Assembly (NCBI GenBank): GCA_902786725.1
Contig: CADADP010000002.1
Span: forward strand, 37,891 to 101,890
From: an uncultured Bacteroidales bacterium
GTDB taxonomy: Bacteria; Bacteroidota; Bacteroidia; Bacteroidales; Muribaculaceae
Reading direction: 5' to 3'
DNA length: 64,000 nt
Under the pieces are notes generated by a model. The model did not search any database and was not told the origin of the DNA. It saw only the letters and a list, made by a program, of their open reading frames with translations. The position numbers were made by a program, and so were the translations under genes. Positions 17,301 through 26,391 of this stretch are shown here, one piece after another; the stretch's first letter is position 1; each line of letters starts with the position of its first letter.

Positions 17301-17533
17301 ATACCCACGTAAGACACGTTGATATACTTCACCTTTTCGTTAATCGTAAGGGTGAACCGTCCCGAGGCATCGGTCGATGTTCCGGCTCGTGAGCCCACAG
17401 CTTGAACCGTGGCCCCAAGTAGCGGCTCGTTGTCACCCCCATAAATCACTTGCCCGTTGATGGTGCGATTCTGAGACATCGCACAAATCGTAATCGAGCA
17501 TACTGCAATTAGTAGGAATAGTAGTCTCTTCAT
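14363..17533 (-). CDS. SusC/RagA-family TonB-dependent outer-membrane transporter
   Basis: This 1056-residue protein starts at 17533 with a signal peptide (MKRLLFLLIAVCSITICAMS); an open frame continues upstream, but it crosses the promoter at 17648-17680. Domains in order: carboxypeptidase-regulatory-like beta domain (about 23-100, INGQVIYGGDNEPLLGATV), TonB plug (about 110-230, with VIRGARSFDGNNTPLYVIDGMP and GVIVITTKRGK), then the 22-strand barrel ending in an aromatic C-terminus (AGFKVTF). It imports bulky ligands using proton-motive force through TonB-ExbBD. It forms an operon with susD. No sigma/anti-sigma or hybrid regulator is adjacent. Confidence 0.96.
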   Translation of the reverse strand: MKRLLFLLIAVCSITICAMSQNRTINGQVIYGGDNEPLLGATVQAVGSRAGTSTDASGRFTLTINEKVKYINVSYVGMTTKQVLAEDNVVVVLENMESSLDEIVVTAMGVKRERKALGYNAQNLNADDLNTKGTASLASAIQGKLTGVDIRQSSGAPGASSQIVIRGARSFDGNNTPLYVIDGMPIASSSDYSTGQSVTGADYPNRALDINPDDIESINVLKGQAASALYGIRASNGVIVITTKRGKLNSTKPTVTINFNMSADRLSRKFKRQTEYAQGNYFEYNDDGTVTGYNPTSSMTWGPKISDLPKDTDYGYGGAKAGSGGSAGQYYNPKWGIGGLSSWQTPQIYDNVGDYFSGGYTENASVNISQKKENINYSFGLSNSYQKGIMPGTSMTRWGGRGLVDWEINDQWKTGFSGNYSSSNVNTAPGANDGLVNVVYAAPAEYNLKGLVSPDPSAQLSFRSTNFNNPYWWAKNNEYNRSTNRFFGNAYLEFSPKLSNENLKLTFREQAGVDIYTTNNRNVQERYNDAYTGRSQFTGNIEVMNLRNNTFNNLLTATLDAKLSDSFDLNVMLGNEINHDNMRISETDGNNFNYYGFPKLVNASQITYGEEYEAKSRTVGFFGQATLAFKNQLYLTVTGREDIVSSMPRGNRSFFYPSVSLGWVFTELEGLRNSVLSYGKLRASYAQVGQAGHYYRDYYLAPSYGSGMYTYTPVAFPLNGISSYMPYWVKYDPDLKPQNTSNFELGADLNFFKNRLRVEYTLSYQRITDQIFAVPISGSAGYQELLTNAGKMTTWSHELAINADILQGRDYDLSLGLNFTRVWNYVNELAPGVESIFLGGFVEPQVRAQAGSTYPIIYGYAFKRAENGQLLLKDGLPQATADSQKLGACSPDFTLGINLGGHYKRVSLNTTWDWSRGGKMYHGTNMTLNYFGTTKQSLPYHEGTMIAEGIDEATGLPNEVEVSKSDYYQYYNDITEAGVYDRSFLKLRDVTLTYNLPKLGNFDISLYAFARNILIWAKMPNFDPESSQSNGNMSGYFERYSIPATSSYGAGFKVTF

Positions 17534-17647
17534 ACAGTAAATCCTTTTTAAATTAATAATTCTTTTATTTCTCTCTCGTGCGCTCCAATCAATCGCGATT
17601 GTAGCTATTTTATTTGATTGCTTAAAATCCGGAACAAAATCCGGTGG

Positions 17648-17680
17648 CAAAATTAGCAAATACCCACGCAATGCGCCAAA
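17648..17680 (-). promoter_or_regulatory. Promoter of susCD
   Basis: On the minus strand: TTTG (17677-17680), 21 bp, TAATTTTG (17648-17655). The leader is about 110 nt, long enough for post-transcriptional control, as seen in other sus-like systems. Confidence 0.65.
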
Positions 17681-18043
17681 ACAATTAATATTTTTAACCA
17701 AATACCACATTTTACCTGAACTTTTTTATTTGTATGTCGCAAAATTGTGTTAAAAAACATAATAATTTAACACTTTCCGGCTAACACCCTACGCTCTAAG
17801 CTATTAGCAAGTTAAGTCTTGGCCACGCCTACTTCGCATTGCACTAAAAGGCGCAACTCGCCCTCTTTCTTCCCGGCAAAGTTACTCTATCCACGCCCCG
17901 TTGTCAATGTCATTTTCTGCGTTCTCTCCAACCCTCGTTAAATAAGCATCTTACACCTGCCTTTTGCGCCCGCTTTTCGTCTCTCGCGGGGTTAAATATC
18001 ACTAAATCCACACATTCTGTTTCAGTGATTTTGAGAAAATTAC

Positions 18044-18051
18044 TATCTTTG
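18044..18051 (+). promoter_or_regulatory. -7 box upstream of the DUF2723 gene
   Basis: A perfect TATCTTTG, about 120 bp before the start codon. No TTG at the right distance, so only the -7 element is supported. Confidence 0.45.
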
Positions 18052-18169
18052 CAAAATTATACGGTTTACGACTTCTCTTTTTTAGCGCGTCAAATGGCTA
18101 CGGCCATAACACGCACCAAATTAGCAAGAAGCTCGAAATCAAATATTTATACTTTCATATCACAAAACG

Positions 18170-21100
18170 ATGAGAAAATATAACATCATCAACAATTCTC
18201 TCGGGTGGCTCACTTTCCTAATTGCCGCTGTGACATATATGCTCACTCTTGAGCCCACAGCCAGCTTCTGGGACTGCCCGGAATTTATCGCTCAGGGATA
18301 CAAACTCGAAATCGGACACCCACCCGGCAACCCCATCTTCATCTTAGTGGCTCGATTCGCCACACTTTTCGCCGGCGGTAACGTGGAACTCGTTTCGGTT
18401 TGCGTCAACGCCATGTCGGCTCTGCTTAGCGCTGCCACAATCCTGCTTCTGTTCTGGACCATCACACACCTCGTGAAGCGTCTCATGATCACTAACGGAG
18501 AGGAAGACAACATATCGCTGGCGCAGTACATCGTCATTATGGGTAGTGGACTGGCAGGAGCTCTGGCATACACCTGGAGCGACACTTTCTGGTACTCGGC
18601 GGTCGAAGCCGAAGTCTATGCCTTCTCATCGTTCTGCACAGCACTGGTGTTCTGGCTAATCCTTAAGTGGGAAAACCGTGCCGACAACCCGCAGAGCGAC
18701 CGATACATCATCCTCATCGCCTACGTCTTCGGTATCTCGCTGGGTGTGCACTTGCTTAACCTGCTATGCATACCGGCCATAGTGCTCATCTACTACTATC
18801 GCAAGTGGAAACAGACATCGGCCAAAGGCTCGCTCGTGGCCCTGCTAATCTCGTTCGTTATCATTGTCTTGATTCTTTACGGACTGGAACCGGGATTCGT
18901 GGAACTGGCTCAATACTTCGAACTACTGTTCGTCAACTCTCTCGGACTTCCGTTCAACTCCGGCACCGTGGCCTACGCATTGCTCACACTGGCCGCCATG
19001 TCTTTCACTCTGTTCTGCATCTACACCGGCAAGAACGAGGCACTCATTAAAGTCATGTTCGGCCTGAGCATCATCCTCTCGGGCATACCGTTCATCGGCG
19101 ATAGCCTCATTATACCGTTCGTGCTAATCGTGGCACTGGCCGTGTGGCTGTTTAAGTTCTGCAAATACATTCCCAAGCGCATATTCGCCAACGTGGTGTG
19201 GTGCATCCTCATGATTTTCATCGGTTTCTCTTCCTACGGTCTTATTATCATCCGTAGCAATGCCAACACTCCGCTCGACGAAAACTCGCCCAATAGCCCA
19301 TTCGCGCTGCAAAGCTACCTTAGCCGCGAACAGTACGGAAAGTCGCCGCTTCTCTACGGCCAGACGTTCAACTCCACCGTGGTCTATCAGACGCAACCCG
19401 ACGGCAACAACAAGCCCTGGGTGCGCACAGGCCGCACGTTATATGCCCGTGAGGTGAAAAAAGACGCCTCCCAGCCCGACCGTTACGTGGCCATCGGAAC
19501 TGCTCAGGACTACCGATATAACCCTGAACTCAACATGCTCTTCCCGCGCATCTACGACCCGGGACACGCTCGCGAATACACCGAGTGGCTGGGGCTCGAA
19601 GGCGAAATGGTCGAAGCCACCACTCTCATCGACCGCGACGGCAATTCCATTCAAAAGGAGATGAAACTCAAGCCCACAATGCTCGAGAACCTTCGTTTCT
19701 TCATTGAATACCAACTCAATTACATGTACTGGCGATATTTCATGTGGAACTTCGTCGGACGCCAAAACGACGTTCAGGGTATGGGCGAAATCACACAGGG
19801 CAACTGGATTTCGGGCATCCCATTCTTCGACAATCTGCGACTGGGCGACCAGAGTCTGCTGCCAAGCGACCTCGGCTCCGGCAACAAGGGACATAACGTC
19901 TTTTTCATGCTACCGTTGCTGCTGGGCATCATAGGACTGCTCTGGCAAGCCTACCGCGGAAAACGTGGCATCGAGCAGTTCTGGGTCATTTTCTTCCTCT
20001 TCTTCATGACGGGTATCGCCATCGTGATGTACCTTAACCAAACTCCGAGCCAACCGCGCGAACGCGACTACGCATATGCCGGCTCCTTCTACGCCTTCGC
20101 CATCTGGATCGGCATGGGCGTGGCAGGACTCTGGCACTTGGGTATGAGCCTGCTTAAGCCTAAGAGCAAGAAGAAAACGGAAACGGCAACATACAAGGTC
20201 CCCAACACCGCTCCGGCACCCGAAAAAAGCAACCACAATGCCGCCATTGGCATGGCATTAGCAGCTGCCGTGATAGGTCTGCTCATTCCTCTGCAAATGG
20301 TGAGCCAAACGTGGGACGACCACGACCGCTCCGGCCGATACGCGGCACGCGACTTCGGGCGCAACTACCTCACCAGCGCCGGACCTAACGGTATTATTTT
20401 CTGCAACGGCGACAACGACACCTTCCCTCTCTGGTACAATCAGGAAGTGGAAGGCTACCGCACCGACGTGCGCGTGGTGAACCTGAGTTACCTATCCACC
20501 GACTGGTACATATCACAACTCCAGCGTGCCGCCTACGACTCCAAGCCCCTGCCTATGCAGGCCGGCAATGACACCTATGCCTACGACGCGCACCAGTACA
20601 ACTATTTCATAGCCCCCGACACCAGCAAGTGGGTACCGGCAACACTTGCTCTGCGCGAGCTATACAGCCCCGAAAGCAGCAACAACATCTATGGCGTGGC
20701 CGAACTTGAATACCCACTGGTCTTCATGGCAGTGGACAAGGACGCCGCTGTGAAGCAAAACATAGTGCCTGCCACACAACGCCACATGATGGAAGACGCA
20801 CTGCACACCAATCTTCTCAGACTCGGAGGCAGCGGCCTCACTGCCAGCCAGGTGATGTGTCTCGACATCATCGCCTCCAGCATTGAGCAGGGATGGAAAC
20901 GACCGTGCTACTTCGCCATGACTGTCCCTGATAGTTACTATTTGGGACTCACCCCCTACCTGCGCAACACAGGCATGTGCTACCAGGTGACGCCGCTCTT
21001 CAGCGAGTCGCCCACAGGAGATGTGCAGTGCAACACCGACGTGATGTACGACAACATCAAGAACAAGTTCCTCTGGGGCGGACTCGACAAGGCCGAGCCG

Positions 21101-21724
21101 GGTACCATCTACCTCGACGAGACCGTGCGACGCATGGTGCAGACCGTGCGCACGTCCATGATGTGCCTCGCCGTTGACCTCGCTTATGAAGGCTATGCGG
21201 GACAGCGGGCTAAAGATAGCGGCAAGACCGAGTTTATGGGACAGCCGGTGGATAAGTACATCGCCGACCGATTCGCCAAGTCTATGGAAGTCCTTACGAT
21301 GATGGAAAAGAAACTGCCGGCCAAAGCATGCCCATACTCCATCACTATAGGCGAGCGGCTCGTGCAAGCCTACAACTTCCTGGGTGAGCACTCTGGCAAC
21401 AAGAAGGCCAAGGAGCGCGCCATCAAGGTGCTGGAAAGCGAAATCATGCACTTCGCCGAGTATTCTCGATTCTACCAGACTCTCGACTCATCGCTCTACT
21501 CCAGAATCACCAATATGGACAAATATATCGACCAGCGCTACCTGCCCGAACTGATTAATTTCTATAGCCGCATCAACGCCGACGGTGTGGAAACGCTACT
21601 CAACAAACTCGCTGCCATGGGCTTGAGTCTGGAGCGGCTACATTCAGTCCTTAGTCAGCAAGACGGAGCTCCCGATGAGCAACACTCCGACGTAGCCGAC
21701 ATCGTAGCCGACACCACGCATTAA
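18170..21724 (+). CDS. DUF2723 multi-pass membrane protein, possible protein O-mannosyltransferase
   Basis: This 1184-residue protein has an N-terminal half with about ten to twelve membrane helices and a large C-terminal soluble part. The N-terminus (TLEPTASFWDCPEFIAQGYKL followed by IGHPPGNP) is the hallmark of PF11028 (DUF2723). The conserved acidic residues before HPPG lie in the first extracytoplasmic loop, as in GT-C glycosyltransferases. The human member of this family, TMEM260, is a protein O-mannosyltransferase. A role in periplasmic protein glycosylation is therefore plausible; Bacteroidota glycosylate many exported proteins. The C-terminal region (MSQTWDDHDRSGRYAARDFGRNY, FCNGDNDTFPLWYNQEVEGYR) is typical of the bacterial members. 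Confidence 0.88.
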   Translation: MRKYNIINNSLGWLTFLIAAVTYMLTLEPTASFWDCPEFIAQGYKLEIGHPPGNPIFILVARFATLFAGGNVELVSVCVNAMSALLSAATILLLFWTITHLVKRLMITNGEEDNISLAQYIVIMGSGLAGALAYTWSDTFWYSAVEAEVYAFSSFCTALVFWLILKWENRADNPQSDRYIILIAYVFGISLGVHLLNLLCIPAIVLIYYYRKWKQTSAKGSLVALLISFVIIVLILYGLEPGFVELAQYFELLFVNSLGLPFNSGTVAYALLTLAAMSFTLFCIYTGKNEALIKVMFGLSIILSGIPFIGDSLIIPFVLIVALAVWLFKFCKYIPKRIFANVVWCILMIFIGFSSYGLIIIRSNANTPLDENSPNSPFALQSYLSREQYGKSPLLYGQTFNSTVVYQTQPDGNNKPWVRTGRTLYAREVKKDASQPDRYVAIGTAQDYRYNPELNMLFPRIYDPGHAREYTEWLGLEGEMVEATTLIDRDGNSIQKEMKLKPTMLENLRFFIEYQLNYMYWRYFMWNFVGRQNDVQGMGEITQGNWISGIPFFDNLRLGDQSLLPSDLGSGNKGHNVFFMLPLLLGIIGLLWQAYRGKRGIEQFWVIFFLFFMTGIAIVMYLNQTPSQPRERDYAYAGSFYAFAIWIGMGVAGLWHLGMSLLKPKSKKKTETATYKVPNTAPAPEKSNHNAAIGMALAAAVIGLLIPLQMVSQTWDDHDRSGRYAARDFGRNYLTSAGPNGIIFCNGDNDTFPLWYNQEVEGYRTDVRVVNLSYLSTDWYISQLQRAAYDSKPLPMQAGNDTYAYDAHQYNYFIAPDTSKWVPATLALRELYSPESSNNIYGVAELEYPLVFMAVDKDAAVKQNIVPATQRHMMEDALHTNLLRLGGSGLTASQVMCLDIIASSIEQGWKRPCYFAMTVPDSYYLGLTPYLRNTGMCYQVTPLFSESPTGDVQCNTDVMYDNIKNKFLWGGLDKAEPGTIYLDETVRRMVQTVRTSMMCLAVDLAYEGYAGQRAKDSGKTEFMGQPVDKYIADRFAKSMEVLTMMEKKLPAKACPYSITIGERLVQAYNFLGEHSGNKKAKERAIKVLESEIMHFAEYSRFYQTLDSSLYSRITNMDKYIDQRYLPELINFYSRINADGVETLLNKLAAMGLSLERLHSVLSQQDGAPDEQHSDVADIVADTTH

Positions 21725-21742
21725 ATCAGGCTATAATCACAC

Positions 21743-21771
21743 GGGAACGCCCGGCAATACCGGGCGCTCCC
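21743..21771 (+). terminator. Terminator after the DUF2723 gene
   Basis: GGGAACGCCCGG, loop CAATA, CCGGGCGCTCCC, then TTTATT. A strong GC-rich stem followed by a short T-rich run, 18 bp past the stop. Confidence 0.75.
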
Positions 21772-21817
21772 TTTATTAAAAACCCTAAACCACAAAAAAC
21801 CGAAACAGCTACTGCCC

Positions 21818-22438
21818 ATGTTTGTCGAACGACCGCCTCTACTCTACCGTATGCTCTTCCCGGAAACCATCTGGAGAATCCACAAGAAAGAGCACACCGT
21901 ATATCTCACATTCGACGACGGACCCATTCCCGAAGTCACACCCTGGGTGCTCGACACACTCGACAAATATGGCGTTAAGGCCACTTTCTTCGTCGTGGGC
22001 GACAATGTGGCCCGCAACCCGGAACTCTATCAGGAAATTCTGCGACGCGGGCACTCGGTGGGCAACCACACCATGACCCACATTCAAGGCGCAAAAGTAT
22101 CCACCAGGAAATATCTCCACGACGTGTTCCGCGCCGTGGAACACATCCACTCCACACTCTTCAGACCACCCCATGGTCTCATACGCTTCGGACAGTCGTT
22201 CGTGCTACGCTCACACTTCACCATCATCATGTATGACTTGGTCACTCGCGACTACAGCAAGAAGCTAACCGGAGAGCAGGTGCTCGATAACGTGAAGAGA
22301 TATGCACGCAACGGCTCCATCATCGTCTTCCACGATTCGCTAAAGGCCGAAAAAAACATGAAATACGCCTTGCCGCGAGCCATCGAGTGGCTGCAACAAC
22401 AAGGTTACAAGTTCAGTGCCATCAAGGTGCCTGAATAA
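21818..22438 (+). CDS. Polysaccharide deacetylase family protein (NodB fold)
   Basis: This 206-residue protein carries the NodB motifs in order: TFDDGP (31-36), HxxxH in SVGNHTMTH (His85 and His89), RPPHG (117-121), and the late block IIVFHDSLKAEKN. The Asp/His/His triad should bind a metal, and these enzymes remove acetyl groups from N-acetylated sugars. No signal peptide is evident, although N-terminal hydrophobic residues exist; where it acts is uncertain. It follows the DUF2723 gene after a terminator. Confidence 0.88.
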   Translation: MFVERPPLLYRMLFPETIWRIHKKEHTVYLTFDDGPIPEVTPWVLDTLDKYGVKATFFVVGDNVARNPELYQEILRRGHSVGNHTMTHIQGAKVSTRKYLHDVFRAVEHIHSTLFRPPHGLIRFGQSFVLRSHFTIIMYDLVTRDYSKKLTGEQVLDNVKRYARNGSIIVFHDSLKAEKNMKYALPRAIEWLQQQGYKFSAIKVPE

Positions 22439-22488
22439 TCGCCGGCAAATAGCCAACTTCCTCTACTGACACAAAATCACCCCACTCC

Positions 22489-23409
22489 ATGCCTCTCACT
22501 CTGCTACACCACATCGAATCTCTGTCTGCCGAACTGGGCTTTGACGCATGGGGCGTAGCACGAGCCGAACAAGTGGCCAACGACGCCGCTCGCCGTTACC
22601 GCTCGTGGGTGGATAGCGGCGAAAACGGATGCATGCAGTGGGCTGCCAATCACAGCGAACTCCGCAACGACCCCACACTTCTGATGCCAGGAGCCAAGTC
22701 GGTGCTGGTGTTCGCGGCCAACTATTTCCCGGCCCGGATGCGGAAACCCGAGCTGCCTCAGTTTGCCTATTATGCCTATGGAGAGGACTACCACAAGGTA
22801 CTGCGCCGCAAACTCAAGGTAATTACCCGCCTCATCACCCAAACTACCGGTCACCTGTGCCGTATATGCGTGGATTCAGCCCCCATACACGAGCGATACT
22901 GGGCACGCATGGCCGGACTGGGCTTCATCGGGCTTAACAACGCACTTATTATCCCCGGTAAGGGCTCATACTTCTTCCTCGGCATTATTCTCACATCACT
23001 TGAACTGCCGGCTTCTGAGCCATGCCGCCTTTCTTGCGGCGAATGCCGTCTGTGCATACGCTCCTGCCCGGCCGGAGCACTAACCGATGGCAAACCGGTG
23101 GACGCGCGACGATGCCTGTCATGCCTCACAATTGAGCACAGCGGACCTCTACCACGGTGGACTTCGCAAGTGATTGGCAATCGCGCCTACGGCTGCGACA
23201 CGTGCCAGCAATGTTGCCCGCACAACCGCCATGCCAAGCCCACTCGCATCGCCGAATTTGCGCCAAGCCCTGAATTTCTGAACTTAACCGACGCTCAAAT
23301 TCTCGCCATGACCGATCACGATTTTCAGCGAATATTCGGCCGGAGTGCTGTCAGGCGAGCCGGATTGGAACGACTACAACGCAACCTGTTAATCACTCGC
23401 AAGCCGTAA
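22489..23409 (+). CDS. queG: Epoxyqueuosine reductase
   Basis: This 306-residue cytoplasmic enzyme reduces epoxyqueuosine to queuosine in tRNA, the last step of the pathway, using cobalamin and two [4Fe-4S] clusters. The cluster ligands are clear: CGECRLCIRSCPAGAL and CDTCQQCCPHN, with CLSCLTIEHSGPLP between. The N-terminal cobalamin-binding part (AELGFDAWGVARAEQ, VLVFAANYF, DSAPIHERYWARMAGLGFIG) is typical. It follows the deacetylase gene by 50 bp. No other queuosine genes are in the window. Confidence 0.95.
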   Translation: MPLTLLHHIESLSAELGFDAWGVARAEQVANDAARRYRSWVDSGENGCMQWAANHSELRNDPTLLMPGAKSVLVFAANYFPARMRKPELPQFAYYAYGEDYHKVLRRKLKVITRLITQTTGHLCRICVDSAPIHERYWARMAGLGFIGLNNALIIPGKGSYFFLGIILTSLELPASEPCRLSCGECRLCIRSCPAGALTDGKPVDARRCLSCLTIEHSGPLPRWTSQVIGNRAYGCDTCQQCCPHNRHAKPTRIAEFAPSPEFLNLTDAQILAMTDHDFQRIFGRSAVRRAGLERLQRNLLITRKP

Positions 23410-23455
23410 AATCAAGTCTCAATCCCTCGCCCGATTAACATTTATTTTAAAATTA

Positions 23456-23486
23456 TTGTTGTTTTCAATTATTTTGTATATATTTG
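23456..23486 (+). promoter_or_regulatory. Promoter of the rhamnose operon
   Basis: TTG (23456-23458), 20 bp, TATATTTG (23479-23486), perfect at -7. The leader is about 115 nt. GTTGTTTGTTGACAAC (about 23519-23534) just downstream is a small dyad that might bind a regulator. Confidence 0.7.
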
Positions 23487-23607
23487 CTAACTGAATTACT
23501 AACGGAGTTCACTATCAAGTTGTTTGTTGACAACATGACTCAGGAAATTCAAGTAAAAACAAAAGGAAATTTAACTAATTTACCAATCTTTTTAATTGCG
23601 AAAGTGT

Positions 23608-25098
23608 ATGAGTAAAGTCAATTATTTCGCCGTAGATTTGGGCGCTACAAGCGGCCGCACAATTCTATTCACCATTGAAGATGGAAAAATCTCACAAAGG
23701 GAAATAACTCGCTTCAAAAACAAGATTATTGAAAACCGAGGTCACTTCCACTGGGACATCTACGCACTGTATTACGAAATTTTGCAGGGGCTCAAAGTGA
23801 TTGCCCGCGATGGCATCGAAATCAGGTCAATTGGCATCGACACATGGGGTGTGGACTTCGCATTTATCGCTCGCGACGGCGCAATTCTGCGAAACCCATA
23901 TTGCTACCGCGACCCCTTCACCGTTGGGGCACCTGAGAAATTCTTCAAGGAAATTCCTGCCGAGAAGGTGTATCAGCTCACCGGAATCCAAGTCATGAAC
24001 TTCAATTCGCTCTATCAACTCTACGCACTGCACTGCGAGCACAATTCGGCTCTGGAGAATGCGCACAAAATCCTGTTCATGCCCGATGCCCTGAGTTATA
24101 TGCTAACCGGCGAGGCTGTGTGCGAATACACTATAGCCTCCACATCCAACATCCTAAACCCGCGCACAAAGCGCCTTGACCCCGACCTGCTTGCAGTCTG
24201 CGGACTGACAGAGGAGCAGTTCGGCCGCCATATACTGCCCGGCGAACTCATTGGCACACTCAGCCCGGAAGTTCAGAACATCACCGGTCTCGGACCGGTT
24301 CCGGTCGTGGCAGTGGCCGGACACGACACAGCGTCGGCTGTGGCCTCGGTTCCGGCAGAAGACGAGAACTTTGCTTACCTCAGTTCCGGCACATGGAGCC
24401 TTATGGGCATCGAGACCAAAGACGCCATCATCACCGAACAGAGCCGAGCAGAGAACTTCACTAACGAAGGCGGAGTGGAAGGCACCACTCGTTTCCTGAA
24501 AAATATCACCGGAATGTGGCTACTGGAGCGCGTACGCGACGAGTGGAACGACAACGGAATCTCAGTTATGGGATACCGCGAAATGGACGAGGCCGCCGAC
24601 AAGGTGGAGCCCTTCGAGAGCATAGTCAACCCCGACCACCCCATTTTCGCCAATCCTCAGTCCATGATTAAAGCCATTGAGACATACTGCGCCCACACAG
24701 GGCAGAAGATACCCAAGAGCCAGCCAGAAGTGTGCCGATGCATCCTGCAGAGTCTGGCCCTGCGCTATCGCGAGGTGTTCCAGTTGCTCCTCAAGTTCGC
24801 GCCGTTCCCACTGGAGAAACTGAACGTAATAGGCGGCGGAAGCCAGAACATAAAACTGTCGCAATACACCTGCAACGCCGTGGGAGTTCCAGTAATCACA
24901 GGTCCTGTAGAGGGCACAGCCCTGGGCAACGTCATGCTGCAAGCCAAGGCCGACGGGCTGGTGAAGGACATCCACGAAATGCGAAAAATGATTGCCAACT
25001 CCATCGACATCCACCACTACACGCCGGAGGACGGTAAGCTATGGGACTATGGCTACGAAATCTACAAGCGCGTGTGCGCTAACGAGAAAAACCTGTAA
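23608..25098 (+). CDS. rhaB: Rhamnulokinase
   Basis: This 496-residue FGGY-family kinase phosphorylates L-rhamnulose to L-rhamnulose-1-phosphate. It shows the family's N-terminal ATPase fold (FAVDLGATSGRTILF), the substrate-binding block IGIDTWGVDFAFI, and the C-terminal GHDTASAVASVPAE and VIGGGSQNIKLSQ motifs. The ATG at 23608 is chosen over an in-frame TTG at 23596. It is first in the order rhaB-rhaA-rhaT-rhaD-fucO, which matches the Bacteroides rhamnose operon and fixes the substrate. Confidence 0.95.
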   Translation: MSKVNYFAVDLGATSGRTILFTIEDGKISQREITRFKNKIIENRGHFHWDIYALYYEILQGLKVIARDGIEIRSIGIDTWGVDFAFIARDGAILRNPYCYRDPFTVGAPEKFFKEIPAEKVYQLTGIQVMNFNSLYQLYALHCEHNSALENAHKILFMPDALSYMLTGEAVCEYTIASTSNILNPRTKRLDPDLLAVCGLTEEQFGRHILPGELIGTLSPEVQNITGLGPVPVVAVAGHDTASAVASVPAEDENFAYLSSGTWSLMGIETKDAIITEQSRAENFTNEGGVEGTTRFLKNITGMWLLERVRDEWNDNGISVMGYREMDEAADKVEPFESIVNPDHPIFANPQSMIKAIETYCAHTGQKIPKSQPEVCRCILQSLALRYREVFQLLLKFAPFPLEKLNVIGGGSQNIKLSQYTCNAVGVPVITGPVEGTALGNVMLQAKADGLVKDIHEMRKMIANSIDIHHYTPEDGKLWDYGYEIYKRVCANEKNL

Positions 25099-25140
25099 AA
25101 AACTATAAATTCAAACATCAACAATTAATTCTTAAATATT

Positions 25141-26391
25141 ATGACTGAAGCATTAATACTAAAATCTTATGAGATTGCGAAAGAGCGTTACGCACGCTTA
25201 GGGATTGACACCGACAAGGCCATTGAACAACTGGAGCAGATACCCATTTCGCTGCACTGCTGGCAGACCGACGACGTGGTGGGCTTTGAGCGCAACCAGG
25301 CTCTTTCGGGAGGAATACAGACCACCGGAAATTATCCCGGACGCGCACGCACTATCGACGAAGTGCGACAGGATATAGCCAAGGTTCAGACACTGCTTGC
25401 CGGTAACCACCGCCTCAACCTGCATGAAATCTACGGAGACTTCGGTGGCAAGTTCGTGGACCGCGACCAAGTGGGCGTGGAGCATTTCCAGAGCTGGATT
25501 GACTGGGCTGCAGAACGCAACCTGAAACTCGACTTCAACTCCACTTCGTTCTCGCACCCAAAAAGCGGCGACCTCACGCTGGCCAACCCCGACAAGGAGA
25601 TTCGTGACTTCTGGATTGAGCACACAAAGCGTTGTCGCAGGATTGCCGACGCAATGGGCAAGGCTCAGAACGACCCGTGCATCATGAACATCTGGGTTCA
25701 CGACGGAAGCAAGGACCTAACAGTGTATCGCAAACGCTATCGCGAGATTCTGGCCCAGTCACTCGACGAAATTCTGGCCGAAGACCTTCCGCACATGAAG
25801 TCGTGTGTAGAAGCTAAACTGTTCGGAATAGGACTCGAGAGCTACACTGTGGGGTCAATGGACTTCTTTGAGGGTTACTGCGCATCGCGCAACGTCATAT
25901 ACACTCTCGACACCGGCCACTACGAACCCACCGAGAACGTGTCGGACAAAGTGGCTTCGCTGCTACTGTTCGTTCCTGAACTGATGCTGCACGTGAGCCG
26001 CCCGGTACGCTGGGACAGCGACCACGTCACAATCATGAACGACCAGACTCTGGACCTGTTCAAGGAAATTGTACGCGCCGACGCTCTGCACCGCGCCCAC
26101 GTGGGCCTCGACTACTTCGACGCTTCCATCAACCGCATAGGTGCCTATGTAATCGGCACACGCGCCACACAGAAGTGCATCCTTCAGGCTCTGCTGGAAC
26201 CGCTGGCCAAGTTGCGCGACTACGAAGACAGAGGTTGCGGATTCCAGCGTCTCGCTCTGCTCGAAGAGGCTAAGTCGTTGCCATTCGGAGCTGTGTTCGA
26301 CTATTTCAACTACAAAAACAATGTTCCTGTGGGTGAAGAATTTATCGCCGACATTGAGCAATACGAACGTGACGTAACTTCCAAGAGATGA
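25141..26391 (+). CDS. rhaA: L-rhamnose isomerase
   Basis: This 416-residue TIM-barrel enzyme converts L-rhamnose to L-rhamnulose. Family blocks include PISLHCWQTDDVVGFE, GIQTTGNYPGRARTIDEVRQD, LHEIYGDFGGKFVDRDQVGVEH, LDFNSTSFSHPKSGDLTLAN and the metal-site region YTLDTGHYEPTENVSDK. Its length matches the family. It follows rhaB after 42 bp, and its stop overlaps the rhaT start (ATGA), showing translational coupling. Confidence 0.97.
   Translation: MTEALILKSYEIAKERYARLGIDTDKAIEQLEQIPISLHCWQTDDVVGFERNQALSGGIQTTGNYPGRARTIDEVRQDIAKVQTLLAGNHRLNLHEIYGDFGGKFVDRDQVGVEHFQSWIDWAAERNLKLDFNSTSFSHPKSGDLTLANPDKEIRDFWIEHTKRCRRIADAMGKAQNDPCIMNIWVHDGSKDLTVYRKRYREILAQSLDEILAEDLPHMKSCVEAKLFGIGLESYTVGSMDFFEGYCASRNVIYTLDTGHYEPTENVSDKVASLLLFVPELMLHVSRPVRWDSDHVTIMNDQTLDLFKEIVRADALHRAHVGLDYFDASINRIGAYVIGTRATQKCILQALLEPLAKLRDYEDRGCGFQRLALLEEAKSLPFGAVFDYFNYKNNVPVGEEFIADIEQYERDVTSKR

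Larger units (their letters stand above)
17534..18169. other. Divergent intergenic region
   Basis: This 636-bp gap between divergent genes carries the susCD promoter on the minus strand (17648-17680) and a -7 box for the DUF2723 gene on the plus strand (18044-18051). The middle part (about 17700-18000) shows no gene, RNA or strong hairpin. Confidence 0.6.
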
